From Cheiracanthium punctorium (lineage: Eukaryota; Arthropoda; Arachnida; Araneae; Cheiracanthiidae): DNA of 64,000 nucleotides. Of this stretch, positions 36,040-48,644 are shown one piece after another. Location of the stretch: positions 1 to 64,000 of the forward strand of contig JAWZYV010015855.1 in assembly GCA_038373885.1 (NCBI GenBank). Reading direction: 5' to 3'. A model generated the notes under the pieces. The model was given only the letters and a program-made list of their open reading frames with translations. It did no database searches and had not been told where the DNA came from. How positions within the stretch are numbered: the first letter of the stretch is position 1; each line of letters starts with the position of its first letter. The position numbers were made by a program, and so were the translations under genes.

Positions 36040-38118
36040 TTACTCCAATAACATCATCCGCTAAGTTAAAGGCGTAGTTACCAACTTCGTGGTTTCCCTG
36101 TGTGGGTCAGATTGGTCAGATACCGTGTTACACGAGGCTTTACCGGAAAATTCGTGGGTTCGATTCCCAATTAATTCTGTAAGTTATACGCGTAGTTACT
36201 AAATTAGTGGTTTCCCTATGTTTGTCAGTTCGGTCAGATCACGTGTTACACGATGCTTTACCGGAAAATTCGTGGTTTCGATTCCTACATCATCCACAAA
36301 GATAAACGCGTAGTTACTAAATGCGTGGTTTCCCTGGGTTGGTCAGTTCGGTCAGATCCCGTGTGACAGGAGGCTTTGTTGCGTTGTACTGGATCAGACA
36401 AAGTCAAACAGTCAGTGTAGGGTCGAGGGTTCGATTTCCACATCATCCACTAAGTTAAATGCGTAGTTACCAAATGCATGGTTTTCCTGGGTGCGTCCGT
36501 AAAGTCAGATCCCGTATTACACAAGGCTTTACCGGAAAATTGTTGGAGAGCAGATTCTGTGTTGTACGGCATCAGAGATAGTTAAACAATCGGTGTACGG
36601 TTGGGGGTTCGATTCCCACATCTTTCGCAAAGTTAAACGCTTAGTTACAAATGCGTGGTTTTCCTGGGTGGGTCAGTTCGGTGAGATCCCGTGTTACACA
36701 GGGCTTATTGCGTTGTACTGGATCAGAGAAATTTAAACAGGCAGTGTATGGTCGTGGGTTCGATTCCTACATCGTCCGCTAAGTTCAACGCGTAGTTACC
36801 AAATACGTGGTTTCCTTAGGTTAATTCGGCCAAATCCCGTGCTACGCGAGGATTTACCGATAAATTCGTGGGTTCAATTCCCACATCATCCGCTAAGTTA
36901 AAGGCGTAGTTACAAAATTCGTGGTTCTCCTGGGTTGGTCAGTTCGGTCAGATCCCGGGTTACACGAGGCTTTACCGGAAAATTAATTGGTACGATTCCC
37001 AAATCATCTTCTAAACTCGTAGTTACTAAATGCGTGGTTTCCCTGGGTTGGTCAGTTCGGTCCGATCCCTGGTTACACGAGGCTTTATTGCGTTGTACTG
37101 GATCACAGTCAAACTGGCAGTGTACGGTCCAGGGTTCAATTCCCGCATCATCCGCTAGTGTACGGTAAGGGTTCGATTCCCACATGTTCCGCTAAGTTAA
37201 ACGCTTAGTTACAAAATGCGTGGTGTCCGTGGGTTGGTCCGTTCGGTCTTAACCCGTGTTACACAAGGATTTACGGGAAAGTTCGTGGGTTCGATTCCCA
37301 TATCATCCGCTAAGTTAAACGCGTAGTTACCTAATGCCTGCTTTCCCTGGGTGGGTCAGTTCGGTCAGATCCCGTGTTACAGGAGGCTTTGTTGCGTTGT
37401 ACTGGATCAGACATAGTCAAACAGTCACTGTAGGGTTGAGGGTTCGATTCCTACATCATCCGCTAAGATAAACGAGTAGTTACCAAATGCGTGGTTTTCA
37501 AGGGTCGGTCAGTTCTGTCAGATCCCGGGTTAAAAGAGGCTTTATTGCGTTCTATTTGATCAGAGATAGTCAAACTGTCAGAGTATTTTCGTGGGTTTGA
37601 TTCCCACATCATCCGCTAATTTAAACGCGTAGTTACCAAATGCGTGGTTTCCTTGAGGGTGTCTTTTCAGTCAGATCCGTGTTACATGGGGCTTCACCGG
37701 AAAATTACTGGGTTGGATTCCGTCATTATCCGGTAAGTTAAATGCTTAGTTACCAAATGCGTGGTTTCCCTGGGTTGGTCAGATCCCAGGTTACACGAGG
37801 CTTTATTGCGTTATACTGGATCAAAGATCGTCAAACAGTAAGAGTATTTTCGCGGGTTCGATTCCCACGTCTTCTGCTAAGTAAAACACGTAGTTACAAA
37901 ATGCGTGGTTTCCCTGGTCTGGTCCGATCGGTGACACCCCGTGTTACACGAGGCTTTATTGCGTTGTACTAGATCAGAGATAGTCAAACTGTCAGTGTAC
38001 GGTCCAAGTACGATTCCCACATGTTCCGCTCAGTTAAACGTGTAGTTACCAAATGCGTGGTTACCGTGGGTTGGTCAGTTCGGTGAGATCCCGTGTTACA
38101 CTAGACTCTATTGCTTTG
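36040..38118 (+). repeat. tRNA-derived tandem satellite, about 15 units
   Basis: About fifteen units share CTAAGTTAAACGCGTAGTTA, GTGGTTTCCCTGGGTTGG, TCAGTTCGGTCAGATCC and a T-arm-like GTGGGTTCGATTCCCAC. The last has a perfect 5-bp stem and 7-base loop, and contains a polymerase III B box. TGGTCAGTTCGG resembles an A box. Units come in two sizes, about 118 and 152 bp. The long form has an extra stretch (TTGCGTTGTACTGGATCAG...). The acceptor stem does not pair, so these are not functional tRNA genes. The hAT remnant at 38128 inserted into the last unit. Confidence 0.85.
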
Positions 38119-38695
38119 TACTGGATCCAGACTTGCCAACTTTTATGCTTTACGCATAAAATTTACGCATTTCGACTGTTGTTTACGCTTTTACGCATAC
38201 AGCGCTTTTTTTTACGCATTTCCAGATATTTTCTTCCTAACTTGTGTATATTTCTTTAAAAGTGAAATTGATATTAAAATGAAATGTATTAGGTTTTAAA
38301 TTGAAATGATGTTCTATGTTAGGGCCTTTTTGCCTTTTCAATATGGATCTAAGTGGTAGCATCGGCACCATGATCCACATCGCACATCCATGTTGACACA
38401 ATGCGCATCAAAATATTGTTGCCACTGAGGCAAAGAAAAAAAATCTTTTTCCCACATGCGACGCCGAGTATTTCTTAATTGGTTTACCCAGTCATGACGT
38501 CATAGAGTAGAGCGAATGGGAGAATCGTTTACTAGGGAGTAGGTCTTTCTCCTGTTACTTGTGCATCTCACGCTCACGTGGTGTTTGTTCTTCGTTATCA
38601 GCGCGCCCGCTTTGAGACAGTGGTAGACGGAGACGATAGTAAGAGCATACTTCGATTGATTTTCTGAGGATTATTTTCGATAAATGACCTGTAAT

Positions 38696-38868
38696 CAAGG
38701 GCGGCTCCAGGCTGAATTTACGGAGGGCGCCATTGAACTTTTTAGATAGTCTATAAATTGTTTCAAATGCCAATTGAACGTGCGGAATCGTTAAGTATAC
38801 GAATCTAAAGTTCAAAAACAAAAAGTTCGGGGGAGGGGACTATGGCCCCCTCGCTGGAGCCGCCCTTG
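38696..38868. mobile_element. 173-bp hAT MITE nested in a hAT remnant
   Basis: The ends are CAAGGGCGGCTCCAGG and, inverted, CTGGAGCCGCCCTTG. Flanks CCTGTAAT and TCTGTAAT agree at seven of eight bases. It is non-coding. Confidence 0.8.
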
Positions 38869-38919
38869 TCTGTAATGGCCACTAGAACAGCATAACTTAT
38901 AAACAAAGTTATAGCAATG

Positions 38920-39450
38920 AATGGGAAGGTATAGTATCATATGTCAAGGGAGCGAAATTTGCGTATTGTAGCGTGTGCCGGAGTGATTTCAGCATTTCTC
39001 ATGGAGGAAAGTATGACATTTCTCGCCACGTGAGTTCGTCAAAACACAGTGAAAATATGAAACGTGCTAAAAACAGCAAAAGTCTACAAATATTTTTCAA
39101 AGAGGACGGACAGTCCAGTGGCAGATTAATGAAAGTTTCCTGGGGGGTGGGAAGTTAGAAGATTGACATATGCATCCATTTTATGGAAGCAATTTAGGAT
39201 CTTTTACATTAATTCCTTTCTTCTCGGGGGGGGACGTCCCCCCCAATTTAATCCGCCCTTGAGACAGTCGGACGTTATTCATGCAGAACTGTTATTTACA
39301 TCTTTCTTGATCGAACACAATGTTCCTATTTCAGCAGCTGACCATGCTGAATGTAAGAGGGATTTCAGTATTATTCGGAAAAACAGATATGAATTCAGGT
39401 GCAACTTGTCTAATAAGATTTTGGGGCTGATTCCTAGTTTAGGGTGATAT
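38920..39450 (+). pseudogene. hAT transposase fragment (BED-like finger and following domain)
   Basis: Before the nested MITE the frame gives CSVCRSDFSISHGGKYDISR and HVSSSKH, a C-x2-C...H-x-H BED-type finger. It then gives SLQIFFKED. After the MITE it resumes with SDVIHAELLFTSFLIEHN and ISAADHAEC. This order is typical of a hAT-derived family common in arthropods and fish (finger, then the AE...F...HN...AADH block). The catalytic domain is missing and the rest ends near 39447. It is a dead copy. Confidence 0.72.
39116..39261. mobile_element. 146-bp hAT MITE splitting the hAT fragment
   Basis: The ends are CAGTGGCAGATTAATG and, inverted, TTTAATCCGCCCTTG. Flanks GGACAGTC and AGACAGTC agree at seven of eight bases. 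Removing it rejoins the transposase similarity on both sides. Confidence 0.78.
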
Positions 39451-40837
39451 CTTGCTTAGAGAAAACTTTTACTTCAGATTTTCTGAATAAAGCCGAAAAA
39501 GCTACTGCTGCTTCTTTGAAGTCAGCACAGTCAGAATGAGAGTTTTTTTTAAGCCAGTTAAGTGATTATAATTAATACATTGTTAGTCACAAGAAATTTG
39601 GAAAATGGTGTATTAATTGATTTGCCTTTTATTCAACTTCATTTTCTGTTATTGTTCTTAGCTTTATTTAATACTTCAAACAAATAATTGTGATATAAAA
39701 TGCATTAAAAATAATACTCGTGCATTCTATGGTGAAAGGTAAAAAATAACGCTCACGCGTTGTATAGCAAAAAATGTCGGAATTGCTGTTCGCGCGCTGT
39801 TTTATACATTTTGATTTTCCCAGGTTGGCAAGTCTGCTGTTTGACTACTCGGCACTTTTACTTTCTCTCCAGATAATAAATAAACTGGCAATGCCTGAAC
39901 TATGCAATTTTTCAGAATATTTCCTCGGAAACTATACTGTGGACTCAGTGGCGTAGCCAAGGGGGGGTTTGGGGGGTCCAGACCCCCCCCCCGAAATGAA
40001 AGAGACAGACAGAGGAAAAAGGAGCTTATCCCTATTTTCTTAAATGGTATATATACCGTGAAACTTCTCAGTGATAAGTTACTCTCTAGTCTCTAGTGGG
40101 AAAAACCAGTACACACCATATACAGGGCAATCAGTTACCTGCACTGTCATTTGTTGTATTATGATGTTTTGAGGATCTGGGTGGGCACTAGTCATCATAG
40201 AAAGAAACCCAAATAAATTTGACGACAACTTTTTCTTTCCGCTTTTAAGAATGAAATAATCTTTTCACCCCTCCCTCCCTGCGGAATACAGTTTTGAAAC
40301 CAGAAGGTCAAAAGCCGCGGGAAAAGGAACCGCTTAGCTTATTGGAACAAAAATGATTCCGGTTTTCACCTAGACTAAACTAAAGCTCAAACTATAAACC
40401 AGACATCCAGGAGCCTTCGAATAGACTAGACATTGTCCACTCACAGATCATTTCCTGAACTTACAAAAGAGTTATAAGATTAATGGCATCTCCAGGGCAT
40501 GCTGGGATGCAATCTCAGTTTTAAGCATCTGTATATTCTTTGATCTGTATGGGATAGGATCCACACAACAAAATCTGAATGCCTGTTAACAAATATGTTA
40601 CAAGACCCACCGTACGCTGGTCGCTGGTGTCGTGTATGCTTGAGTATGTTGCTATCAGCGAAACTAATTATTTGAGAACAACTGCATGTGTTCTGCCGAG
40701 GAATGAAACTTTTGCTACGAGACAGTAGAATTCGGCATAGAGGTTGAACTCCGTGTGCTTTGAGACGAATTTCTTTTTATAGAATTTTTACATTCTTGCT
40801 GTCGAGAGAATTCAACATCACACAAAAGAAGACTAAG

Positions 40838-42162
40838 GTAAGTTTCTTTATGTATTTATTTAATTATTTTTTACTTATTTGTTCTTATTTATTTATTTTT
40901 TTGTATGAAATACCAATAATTAAAATAATCATACGGACAATTGAGGCTACACCATGAGTTAAAATTTAATAAATTTTATCTATGTCAAAAAATCTTAATT
41001 GAGGATTGTCCACATTTATATCTTCATTCTTTATTATTTTATATTTGTACTAGTAGAGAAACATTTTTATAGTTAAGATAAAAATGATTTAGAAGTGTGG
41101 TTTTCTTCGAATATCGTGTAGTTTTCTTCGAATATAGCATAAATACATAATAGGTACCTTTAGAAAGACCTCCACACAAGGTATTCCTCGTATAGGTTTA
41201 TTATAGCCATCGCGTGCGTTCTTTATTGGCATTAATAAGCAAGCTCCCTAAGTTTGTAAATTCTGTGTAAATAGCTCATTAGATAGTGTAAAATATTAAA
41301 TATAAAATTTAGAATATAGAATAAAAACTGAAATATAAAAACAATCCTAGACGTACAATCATTCTGAAATAGTTTTATAGGATGAATCTAATGATAGTTA
41401 TTTTATGTTCCTAGTTTTGATAGAAAGCGAGATAATTAAAATAAATTCCTGTTTAGTCTTAATTGATTATTGAGAAATCATATCGAACAATTTTAAAGCT
41501 TTTCAAACATCAAATTCCCAAGATATAGTCAGACTTATTATTTAGGGTAAAAAGGATTTATATTTTAAATTAATTTTGTCAGAACTCTTTAAGATTTATT
41601 CCATTAATGAGACATTTTCCATAGATACTTACTGTTCTGTTCTCACTAATGGTGCAACTTTCAATTTATCAACTAAACAAAATTAATAAGTTCTCTGTAA
41701 TAAATTCTAAAATTTGCCTACTATTTGATTTCGCCTAAATTTGTAAGTTATATTTGGGGTAAGGATGTTTTGACATAATAATAAAATCCAGGGATCTGAC
41801 CCTCATCCACAGAAATTTGGACTTTCAAAACAGAGTGAGGATAATTAAACCTTTTAGTGAGAAATTCTACCTCTTCCGCATTTCAGTACTCTGCGAAGCC
41901 TTTTTCTGGCTATGAGCTTTCAATTCGGATCAAATGAAATGGGATTTAATATTTTGTTTTCTATTTAAAATAGTAATAATGTTTTTTTAAAGAGAGTTAC
42001 TCTATTTTAAATTCATGTCAAGTGTATATAGTGTTAGCACACAATCGTGTGTTTTTTTTTGGGGGGGGGATGGGGAGGGTTCTTTTTAAAATTTCGACCA
42101 TACTGCAAATGTTTTTTAATTATTTTTTAATGTTTTTTTAAATTTAATTTTATTTTTTGTAG
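40838..42162 (+). other. Likely intron in the hAT transposase 5' UTR
   Basis: AAG|GTAAGTTTCTTT at 40838 and a pyrimidine-rich TTTTATTTTTTGTAG ending 42162 form a strong pair, with the transposase ATG two bases after the acceptor. The 1.3 kb between is AT-rich and non-coding. Inferred from consensus only. Confidence 0.5.
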
Positions 42163-42163
42163 T

Positions 42164-44598
42164 ATGAAGAGATCACTCTCATCACAAGGAACTTTAGATA
42201 AATTCTTTCGTCCACCATCCAAGAAAGAACCAAAAAAGGAGGACGAAAATCCAGATGAATTTAATTTATTGATTAAGACTACCATTCCTGATGAAATATC
42301 TTTAGAACCAAATAATAAACTCTGTCCAAGCTCCAGTTCTCAAGGTGACGATGACGCATCAACCATTTCCTGCATCTTCGACATCAGCGATGCAGCAAAC
42401 TTATTATATATTCAGGGTGAGATGTCTTCTACAATATCTGACCAAATCAAATTCAGTTTTCTCACTGAAAAATACGAGGAAACATTACATGATTTTAAGT
42501 TTCCTTTTCGCCACTTTGGATCTAAAAAGTTAAGGTTTCAAGTATCGTGGTTACAAAAATGGGATTGGCTTTCTTATTCAAAAAAAACTGATGCTGCATT
42601 TTGCAGATATTGTGTGTTTTTTTGTCAAGATGGTGTCGGAAAAGGTTCTCATGAAAAAATGGGCTGTCTGGTTGCAAAACCCTTTTTCAGATGGAAGGAT
42701 GCAATCGAAAAATTTACTAGTCATAGTAAAGCTGAATACCATCGTGTGTGCACATTAATTGCTGAGAATTTTCTGAAAATACGCAAAGGTGAAATAATTG
42801 ATGTAGCTTCCCAGATAGATTCTCACAGAGAAAACCTGAAGAAAGAAAACCGACAAAGGCTTATACCTATAATTGAAACTATCATTTTCTGTGGCGAACA
42901 GGAACTTCCTCTTCGTGGACATCGTGATTTTGGCCCTTTGTCCTTAACGAATCCTAAATCCAAGGACGGAAAATTACGAGCTTTACTAAGATTTAGAGCA
43001 AACGCCGGCGATGAGGATCTGAAAAGACACATCCTCAACAACAAAAAAAATGCTACCTACATTAGTCCAGATATTCAAAATGAAATAATTGGCATTTGTG
43101 GTGACATAATTCAAGAAAAAATAGCCATTCAAATTAACCGAGCTAGCTGTTTCTCAATTATATGCGATGAAACATGCGATTTTTCGGGAATTGAACAAGT
43201 TGTACTGTGCATTCGCTATATTTGTGAAAATGCGATATACGAAGATTTTTTGGGGTTTGTGCCGACAACAAATCTAACAGCTGAAGGATTGACTGCTTTA
43301 ATTTTAGCCGAATGCTCAAAACTTGGCTTTGATTTAGAAAAGTTAGTTGGACAAGGTTATGACGGTGCGAGTTCAATGAGTGGGTGCTTCAATGGGGTAC
43401 AGGCACGTATCAAGGCATCATATCCAAAAGCTATATTTGTACATTGTGCCTCTCATAGACTCAATTTAGCTTTGTCCTCGTCCTTTTCTGAACCGCAAGT
43501 CAGAAACACGTTGGTGTTGTTAATGATATAATCAATTTCATGCGCAATACCACTATAGCGAGTGATACACTAAAAAAATTAATTACGGAATTTATACCCG
43601 AGTGCAGACGTACCCGACTTATTCAGTTTTGCGAAACTCGATTTATCGAGAGGCATGATGCTATCATTGTCTTTGTGGAATTATTAAAACCAATTGTAGC
43701 GTGCCTTGAAGAACTGACTAATACTGGTCGTGCTATATCTTCCAAGGCATTTGCATTCTTAGCTGCTATGAAACAAAGTTCTTTTTTTATCAGCCTTTTA
43801 ACGAGTGAAAAACTCTTAAGCTTCACTGTTACTTTGTCTGTGTACTTACAAAGCCCTACAAGAGATTTGAGCTCAGCATTAAATCACGCAGAAAGTGCCA
43901 TTAAAAGATTGCAACTCATAAGAGAAGAGCCAAACGAATATTTTCTCAAAGAAATATTTGAAAAAGCACAGACATTAATGCAAGATCTCTTTGGATTAAA
44001 TATTGAAATTCCCCGTTTAACTAAGCTGCAAACACACAGGAGTAATTATACTAACGCGGAGAGCCCTCTCGATTACTACCGTATATCTTTATTCATTCCG
44101 TCTTTGGACACACTCATAGCACATCTAACAAAACGATTCAACAAGGAAAATACTAAAATATTATCTGCGTTAGAACTTCTTCTACCTTCCAAACTCAAAC
44201 ATTCGAGTATTCAGGAACTTCAGAATCTGGAGATTTTTTTGCAGTCAAAATTTTCCCGGACAGAACTGGAGGCTGAGTACATGTTATGGTGCGATAAATG
44301 GGCCAAAGATGAATCCAAGCTGACCAATCCCTTGGATATGCTGTCATCGTGTGATGGTAGCTTTTATCCGATAATAAAGTATTTATTGACCATTTTAAAT
44401 ACCCTCCCAGTCACTACATGCTCTGCTGAGAGAAGCTTTTCATGCTTGAAAAGAATAAAGACTTATCTCAGAAATAAAATGAGTGAAGAACGTCTTGTAG
44501 GACTGACACTTCTCGCCATTTATCAAGATAGAGAATATGTCAACTCCGACGAAGTTGTCAAAAGACTGGCAATGACAAATCGAAAAGTTTTGCTTTGA
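42164..44598 (+). pseudogene. hAT transposase (TTF-finger, ZMYM1-like type) with one frameshift
   Basis: The reading frame 42164-43531 continues in another frame at about 43540-44598, roughly 805 residues in total. The start is MKRSLSSQGTLDKFFRPPSK. A TTF-type zinc finger follows around residues 130-190 (WDWLSYSKKTDAAFCRYC...). The RNase-H-like core has ICDETCD, GQGYDGASSM and HCASHRLNLAL. The second part ends with the hAT dimerisation block, TCSAERSFSCLKRIKTYLR and ERLVGLTLLAI. Homology resumes directly after a one-base shift between about 43500 and 43515, the only lesion I see. Transposases of this kind cut and paste the element; this copy would make a truncated protein. Confidence 0.88.
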
Positions 44599-44894
44599 AT
44601 TTTCTAATAATTTATTGAGGATTATTTTTTTCGGTGTGTTTAGTGATATTTCTCCAGCATTCATTTTATTTTACATCAAATGGCACTTATTTCCTTTGCT
44701 TACCAAAATAGAGAAGAATTCACAAGCATTATGTAAGTTTCTTTATATTTTCTGTTGTATTTTTTAATTTCTAGTGTCAAAACTCATTTTTTAATACAAA
44801 CTCCCCCCCCCGCTCATCTTAACTACATGATATTCGAAGGAAAAATTTTGGACCCCCCCCGAAAGAAAATCCTGGCTACGCCACTGTGTGGACT

Positions 44895-45594
44895 ACTGTA
44901 AATTTAAAAAAATAGTCATTTTTCATAAAAAGAAAAAACATTGTTTTTTAGACTCAAATTAAATTGGCACACTAAAAAATTTTCTATTAGACGTAACTTT
45001 GAAATATGAATTTGGATCACTTCATAATGCATTTAAGAATGTTTTGGACCCAAATTATAATACATTTCGTTTTATAAATTTTATAATTTTTAAACTCGTA
45101 ATCGTTTATGAATCGTAATGTACATGACTTCTGACAAAAATTTAAAACAAAATTACAGTGGAAGAGCTATTGAAAAATTTATAATCTTTCTTCAAACTAC
45201 TTTACGATATTTAATAAACTATTTATAAGAGCAATTTAATTTTTAAAAAAGTAAGTAAATAAATAAAAACTGTACGTATTTTAGGCGGGAATTGAAAGAA
45301 TCTCAGCAGTTTTATCGCGTTTCATTGAAATTTCATTTCGAAAGATCAAATTGCGTTACTCTTTAATACTTATTACAATATTTCACAGCAAGAAAAGTCC
45401 ATTTTATCGTTTCAATTTTGGAGTTTTAATTTGATTTCTAAAATTTTCAACAGACCGTGACAGAAATAACTCCTAATTTTTGTACCAATTTACGAATAAA
45501 AATGGTGCTACATGTATTCTTAAACCGGAAAACCTCATGTTTTTATGCTTGTTCGACAGGTTCTGGGACGAGATTCGCTTTCACGTTAAACAGC

Positions 45595-45631
<37 letters not shown>

Positions 45632-47184
45632 ATGATTCTATTTTAGCGATTACGAGTGGCTGGCGAAAATTAAAGCCTCGCAAAAATAAGTGCTTTTGTA
45701 GTAATTTCAACATCTGTACCCCAAATTTTCTTTTTAACACTTTCCAACAAGGTTGAAAAGTGTTTATGATTTCGGTTTGTCTGTCCGTCCGTCCGTCCGT
45801 GCTCTAACTCCCGTAAATATGCACCGATTTCGACGAAAATTATATATGTTATTCTTACCCACTGTACCATGTACCCTATTGAAAATGGTCTATGTAGCAT
45901 TTATAGTTTTCTACAGGGGCACTCAAAATATTTCCGATACATTGCGTTCTATGGGAAGTTATATTTTAAAGCGTACCATCCTTACTATATATATACGCTG
46001 ATCCCTGACTTCAAGATAAAACTTCTTCCGCCATTACTGCAAAAAAATTACAAAGTTAACACAAAAAACTTAAAAGCATCTACACTGTTTGTACGATCCC
46101 CTTGAAATTTTGCATGAATATGTATAAGAATATAGTAAACAATCTGCGCTACTTTAAAAATCTGAAAATCCACCCGTTCCCTCATTTTTAAGCGATTTTT
46201 CGCTATTTTCAGCTCCATTTTATTCCCGAGAGTAAAAACGTTAATCATTTGCGTGACAAAAGTAGCTAGTGGCTTTTTTCCAGATTTGTATGTTTATTTA
46301 TTTGTTTTAATAAAATGATTTCCTCGCGTATGTTCACAGTGAAATTAAGTCGTTTGAATAGGAAAAGTTTCCGCACGTTCCCAGAACAGCATGAAAATCG
46401 ATTTTAGTATACATAATAAAAATTGAATATGAAGTTATTTATTTTATTTAGGTGGGCGAAGATTAAATATATTAAGTGTGGAGACCCTTTCGTCAAACGT
46501 TTTTTTTTTTTTTTTCTAGAGCCCGTTGCAATTGACTTCACAACGGGCTACGGCTGTAGTTTTAGAGATATTCTGCTAGTTGAAATGAAACAAAATTGAA
46601 ATATGTTGTTAAGGATTAGAAGATGAAGCTTTCCATCGAAACTAGTTAAGTAGTTCTTCTACAAGAGCACTCAAAATAATTCCGATACAATATGGTCAAT
46701 GGCAATTTAGATAAAGTCGAAAGTTTAGAGAAAAGTCGCCATCTTTGAAAAATGAACCGAGATTGGTGATATTTTCATTATTTGGCGATAAATCAAAAAA
46801 TATCTAATGTGATAATATTAAGCTATGACGATTTCTTTGGGAAATTTGAAAATTCGTTACTTGCGCTGTAATCAACTGATTTAGTGCATTATGTCTCGTT
46901 AAGGAATGGCTAAGGGATCTCTGCGTAGAAGTGGGAGTGGGGTTGCGTTAGTGGAATTTCTCCGACAGATGAAAATCCGTTAATGCGTTAAGAACCCAAA
47001 ACGGGTTAACGGATTTACATGGAATAAAATTGAATTGGAATCTGTTTTACAGGGTCTCATAAAATTGCACTTATAGTGATAATACAAATTATTTTATCTA
47101 CGAAATCTCGTCAGATTTTTAAAAAATACATCGCCAAATTTGGCGCAAAAATATTGATGTGTTGGAAAGTGCTTTATAATCAAG
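44895..47184. repeat. Intron DNA with an interspersed repeat (45730-46560)
   Basis: The repeat at 45730-46560 includes TGTCTGTCCGTCCGTCCG, ACTCCCGTAAATATGCACCG and TACGCTGATCCCTGACT. It shares its second half with 16000-16690. A 28-base A-run lies at 45600-45627 and a T-run near 46500. Short open frames here are chance products. Confidence 0.6.
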
Positions 47185-47274
47185 TAATCAAGTATGTGTG
47201 TTTTGTAGTATCTGTTTTATGTTCTTTTATAAATGTTCGCGTCTATTATAGAAATCTTTCTTTTTTCTTTGTAG

Positions 47275-47379
47275 AATTTCCTAAAACTATGATGGAGAAG
47301 TCAGGCCTTGACAACCCACCAGGCTGTGACGAGAACATGATTGCCACGCAGGAATGTTCTGAAGAGGAGATAAGAGCAG
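47275..47379 (+). CDS. Array exon A (35-residue module), GC donor
   Basis: First of six near-identical 105-bp exons. The acceptor is TTTCTTTGTAG ending 47274. The donor is AG|GCAAGTGA, a GC donor, starting 47380. Phase is 1-1, so the exon can be kept or skipped without changing frame. It encodes EFPKTMMEKSGLDNPPGCDE followed by NMIATQECSEEEIRA and a split Gly. The module is acidic, with Ser-Asp/Glu clusters that resemble casein-kinase-2 sites. If the intron were retained, translation would stop two codons later (Gly-Lys-stop). It shares the GC(D)ENMIATQ variant and the final alanine with copy F, the last in the array. Confidence 0.72.
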
Positions 47380-47867
47380 GCAAGTGATTACATCTATAAA
47401 TGCATTTATACTTCACAAATAAACCTTTTATTAGTGTTATTGTTAGTGATTGTATTATTTACACATATGTACAACACCCTTATTCCCAGCAATAGGAATG
47501 AGGGTGATACAGATAAATTCGAGTAAAAATGCGGTTGTGGTTCTTTATAATAAATTTTTAATAGAACTAGAGACGAATGCGAGACGAGACGATGCGAGAT
47601 TTACAGTCGTTATTCTAGACGAACTGCTCTATTTCTCGTCTCGTAGACATCTGTATGCACAAAATAAATGTTGTCTTTGATAAGTATCCCTTATAATCGT
47701 GTGTTGTACTATTTTAGTACTGTGTGTACTATGTACAATAATTTCAATATCTGAACCCCAATTTTTTTTTTTTTGATCATCTTATTAAATATGTATGTTT
47801 TGTAGCATCGGTTTTATGTTCTTTTTTATATGTTCGCGTGTATAAGAGAATTTTTTTTTCTTTGTAG

Positions 47868-47972
47868 AGTTTCCTAAAACTATGTTGGAGAAGTCAGAGC
47901 TTGACGACCCGCCAGACTCTGAAGAGAACATGATTGCCACGGAGGAATGTTCTCACAAGGAGATAAGAACAG
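47868..47972 (+). CDS. Array exon B (35-residue module), GC donor
   Basis: Second array copy, 593 bp after copy A. It has the same length, phase 1-1 and GC donor (AG|GCAAGTGA at 47973). It reads EFPKTMLEKSELDDPPDSEE, then NMIATEECSHKEIRT and a split Gly. It differs from its neighbours by Gly-to-Glu in the KSG motif and Asp-to-His near the end. The downstream intron holds a 320-bp hAT MITE (48040-48359), and further on the 3.7-kb composite insertion that separates B from C. Confidence 0.7.
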
Positions 47973-48039
47973 GCAAGTGATTACATCTATAAATGCATTT
48001 ATACATCATTAATAAACCTTTTATTAGTGTTATTGTTAG

Positions 48040-48359
48040 GAGGCGCGAATCCAAGGGGGGCGGTGGGGGTGATCGCCCCCTCCTAGGCGGTTGTCCAAAA
48101 CTCTATTATAATCTGTTAAAATATATTATGAAAGTATAATGAAAATTAAGTAGCCTTTTTCTTAGGGGTGTATGACGGGTACTACTCGCTGCACTTTTTA
48201 ATCATAGTTCATATATAGATTTTAATAATAATATAATCAATTACATTAATTGTTATAATTAATTATATTCTTTAATTATAAAAGGATTTAGCGCATTCTA
48301 CCCCCCTGTTTCAGGTACAAAATCGCCCCCTCCTTGAAAAATTTCTGGATCCGCCCCTG
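48040..48359. mobile_element. hAT MITE in array unit B
   Basis: The ends are GAGGCGCGAATCCAAGG and, inverted, TTTCTGGATCCGCCCCTG. Flanks ATTGTTAG and ATTGCTAG differ at one base of eight. It sits at the same place in the unit as the MITE at 52698. Confidence 0.82.
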
Positions 48360-48644
48360 ATTGCTAGTGATTGTATTATTTACACGTATGTACAACACTC
48401 TTATTCCACCAATAGGAATGAGGGTGATACAGAAAAATTTGATTAAAAATGGGGTTGTGGTTCTTTATAATTAATTTTTAATAGAACTAGAGAAGAATGC
48501 GAGACGAGGCGATGCAAATATTTTCAGTCGTTATTCTAGGCGAACTGCTCTATTTCTCGTCTCGTAGACATCTGCGCCAGACAGCACAGCAATCTTGCAG
48601 CAAGCTTGATTTATCAAGTCAATAAACAGGAATTAAGCTTGAAA

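Larger units (their letters stand above)
38128..39835 (+). mobile_element. hAT element remnant with two nested MITEs
   Basis: The left end is CAGACTTGCCAAC; the right end (39823-39835) is its inverse, GTTGGCAAGTCTG. The first 510 bp match 27857-28371. Decayed transposase pieces follow. MITEs are nested at 38696-38868 and 39116-39261. No matching 8-bp target duplication is seen at the ends, perhaps because the host satellite rearranged. Confidence 0.75.
39945..44886 (+). mobile_element. Complete hAT transposon with perfect target duplication
   Basis: This 4942-bp element is bounded by CAGTGGCGTAGCCAAGG and, inverted, CTGGCTACGCCACTG. An exact 8-bp duplication, TGTGGACT, lies at 39937-39944 and 44887-44894. 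It carries one transposase with a single frame break, plus a likely 5' UTR intron (donor AAG|GTAAGT at 40838, acceptor TTTTTGTAG ending 42162, two bases before the ATG). The perfect duplication and one lesion suggest a young insertion. The MITEs at 23198 and elsewhere share its end style. Confidence 0.92.

Noticed and set aside
36040..38118. Cluster of real tRNA genes
   Set aside because: The T arm is good, but acceptor strands do not pair and no standard anticodon arm is present.
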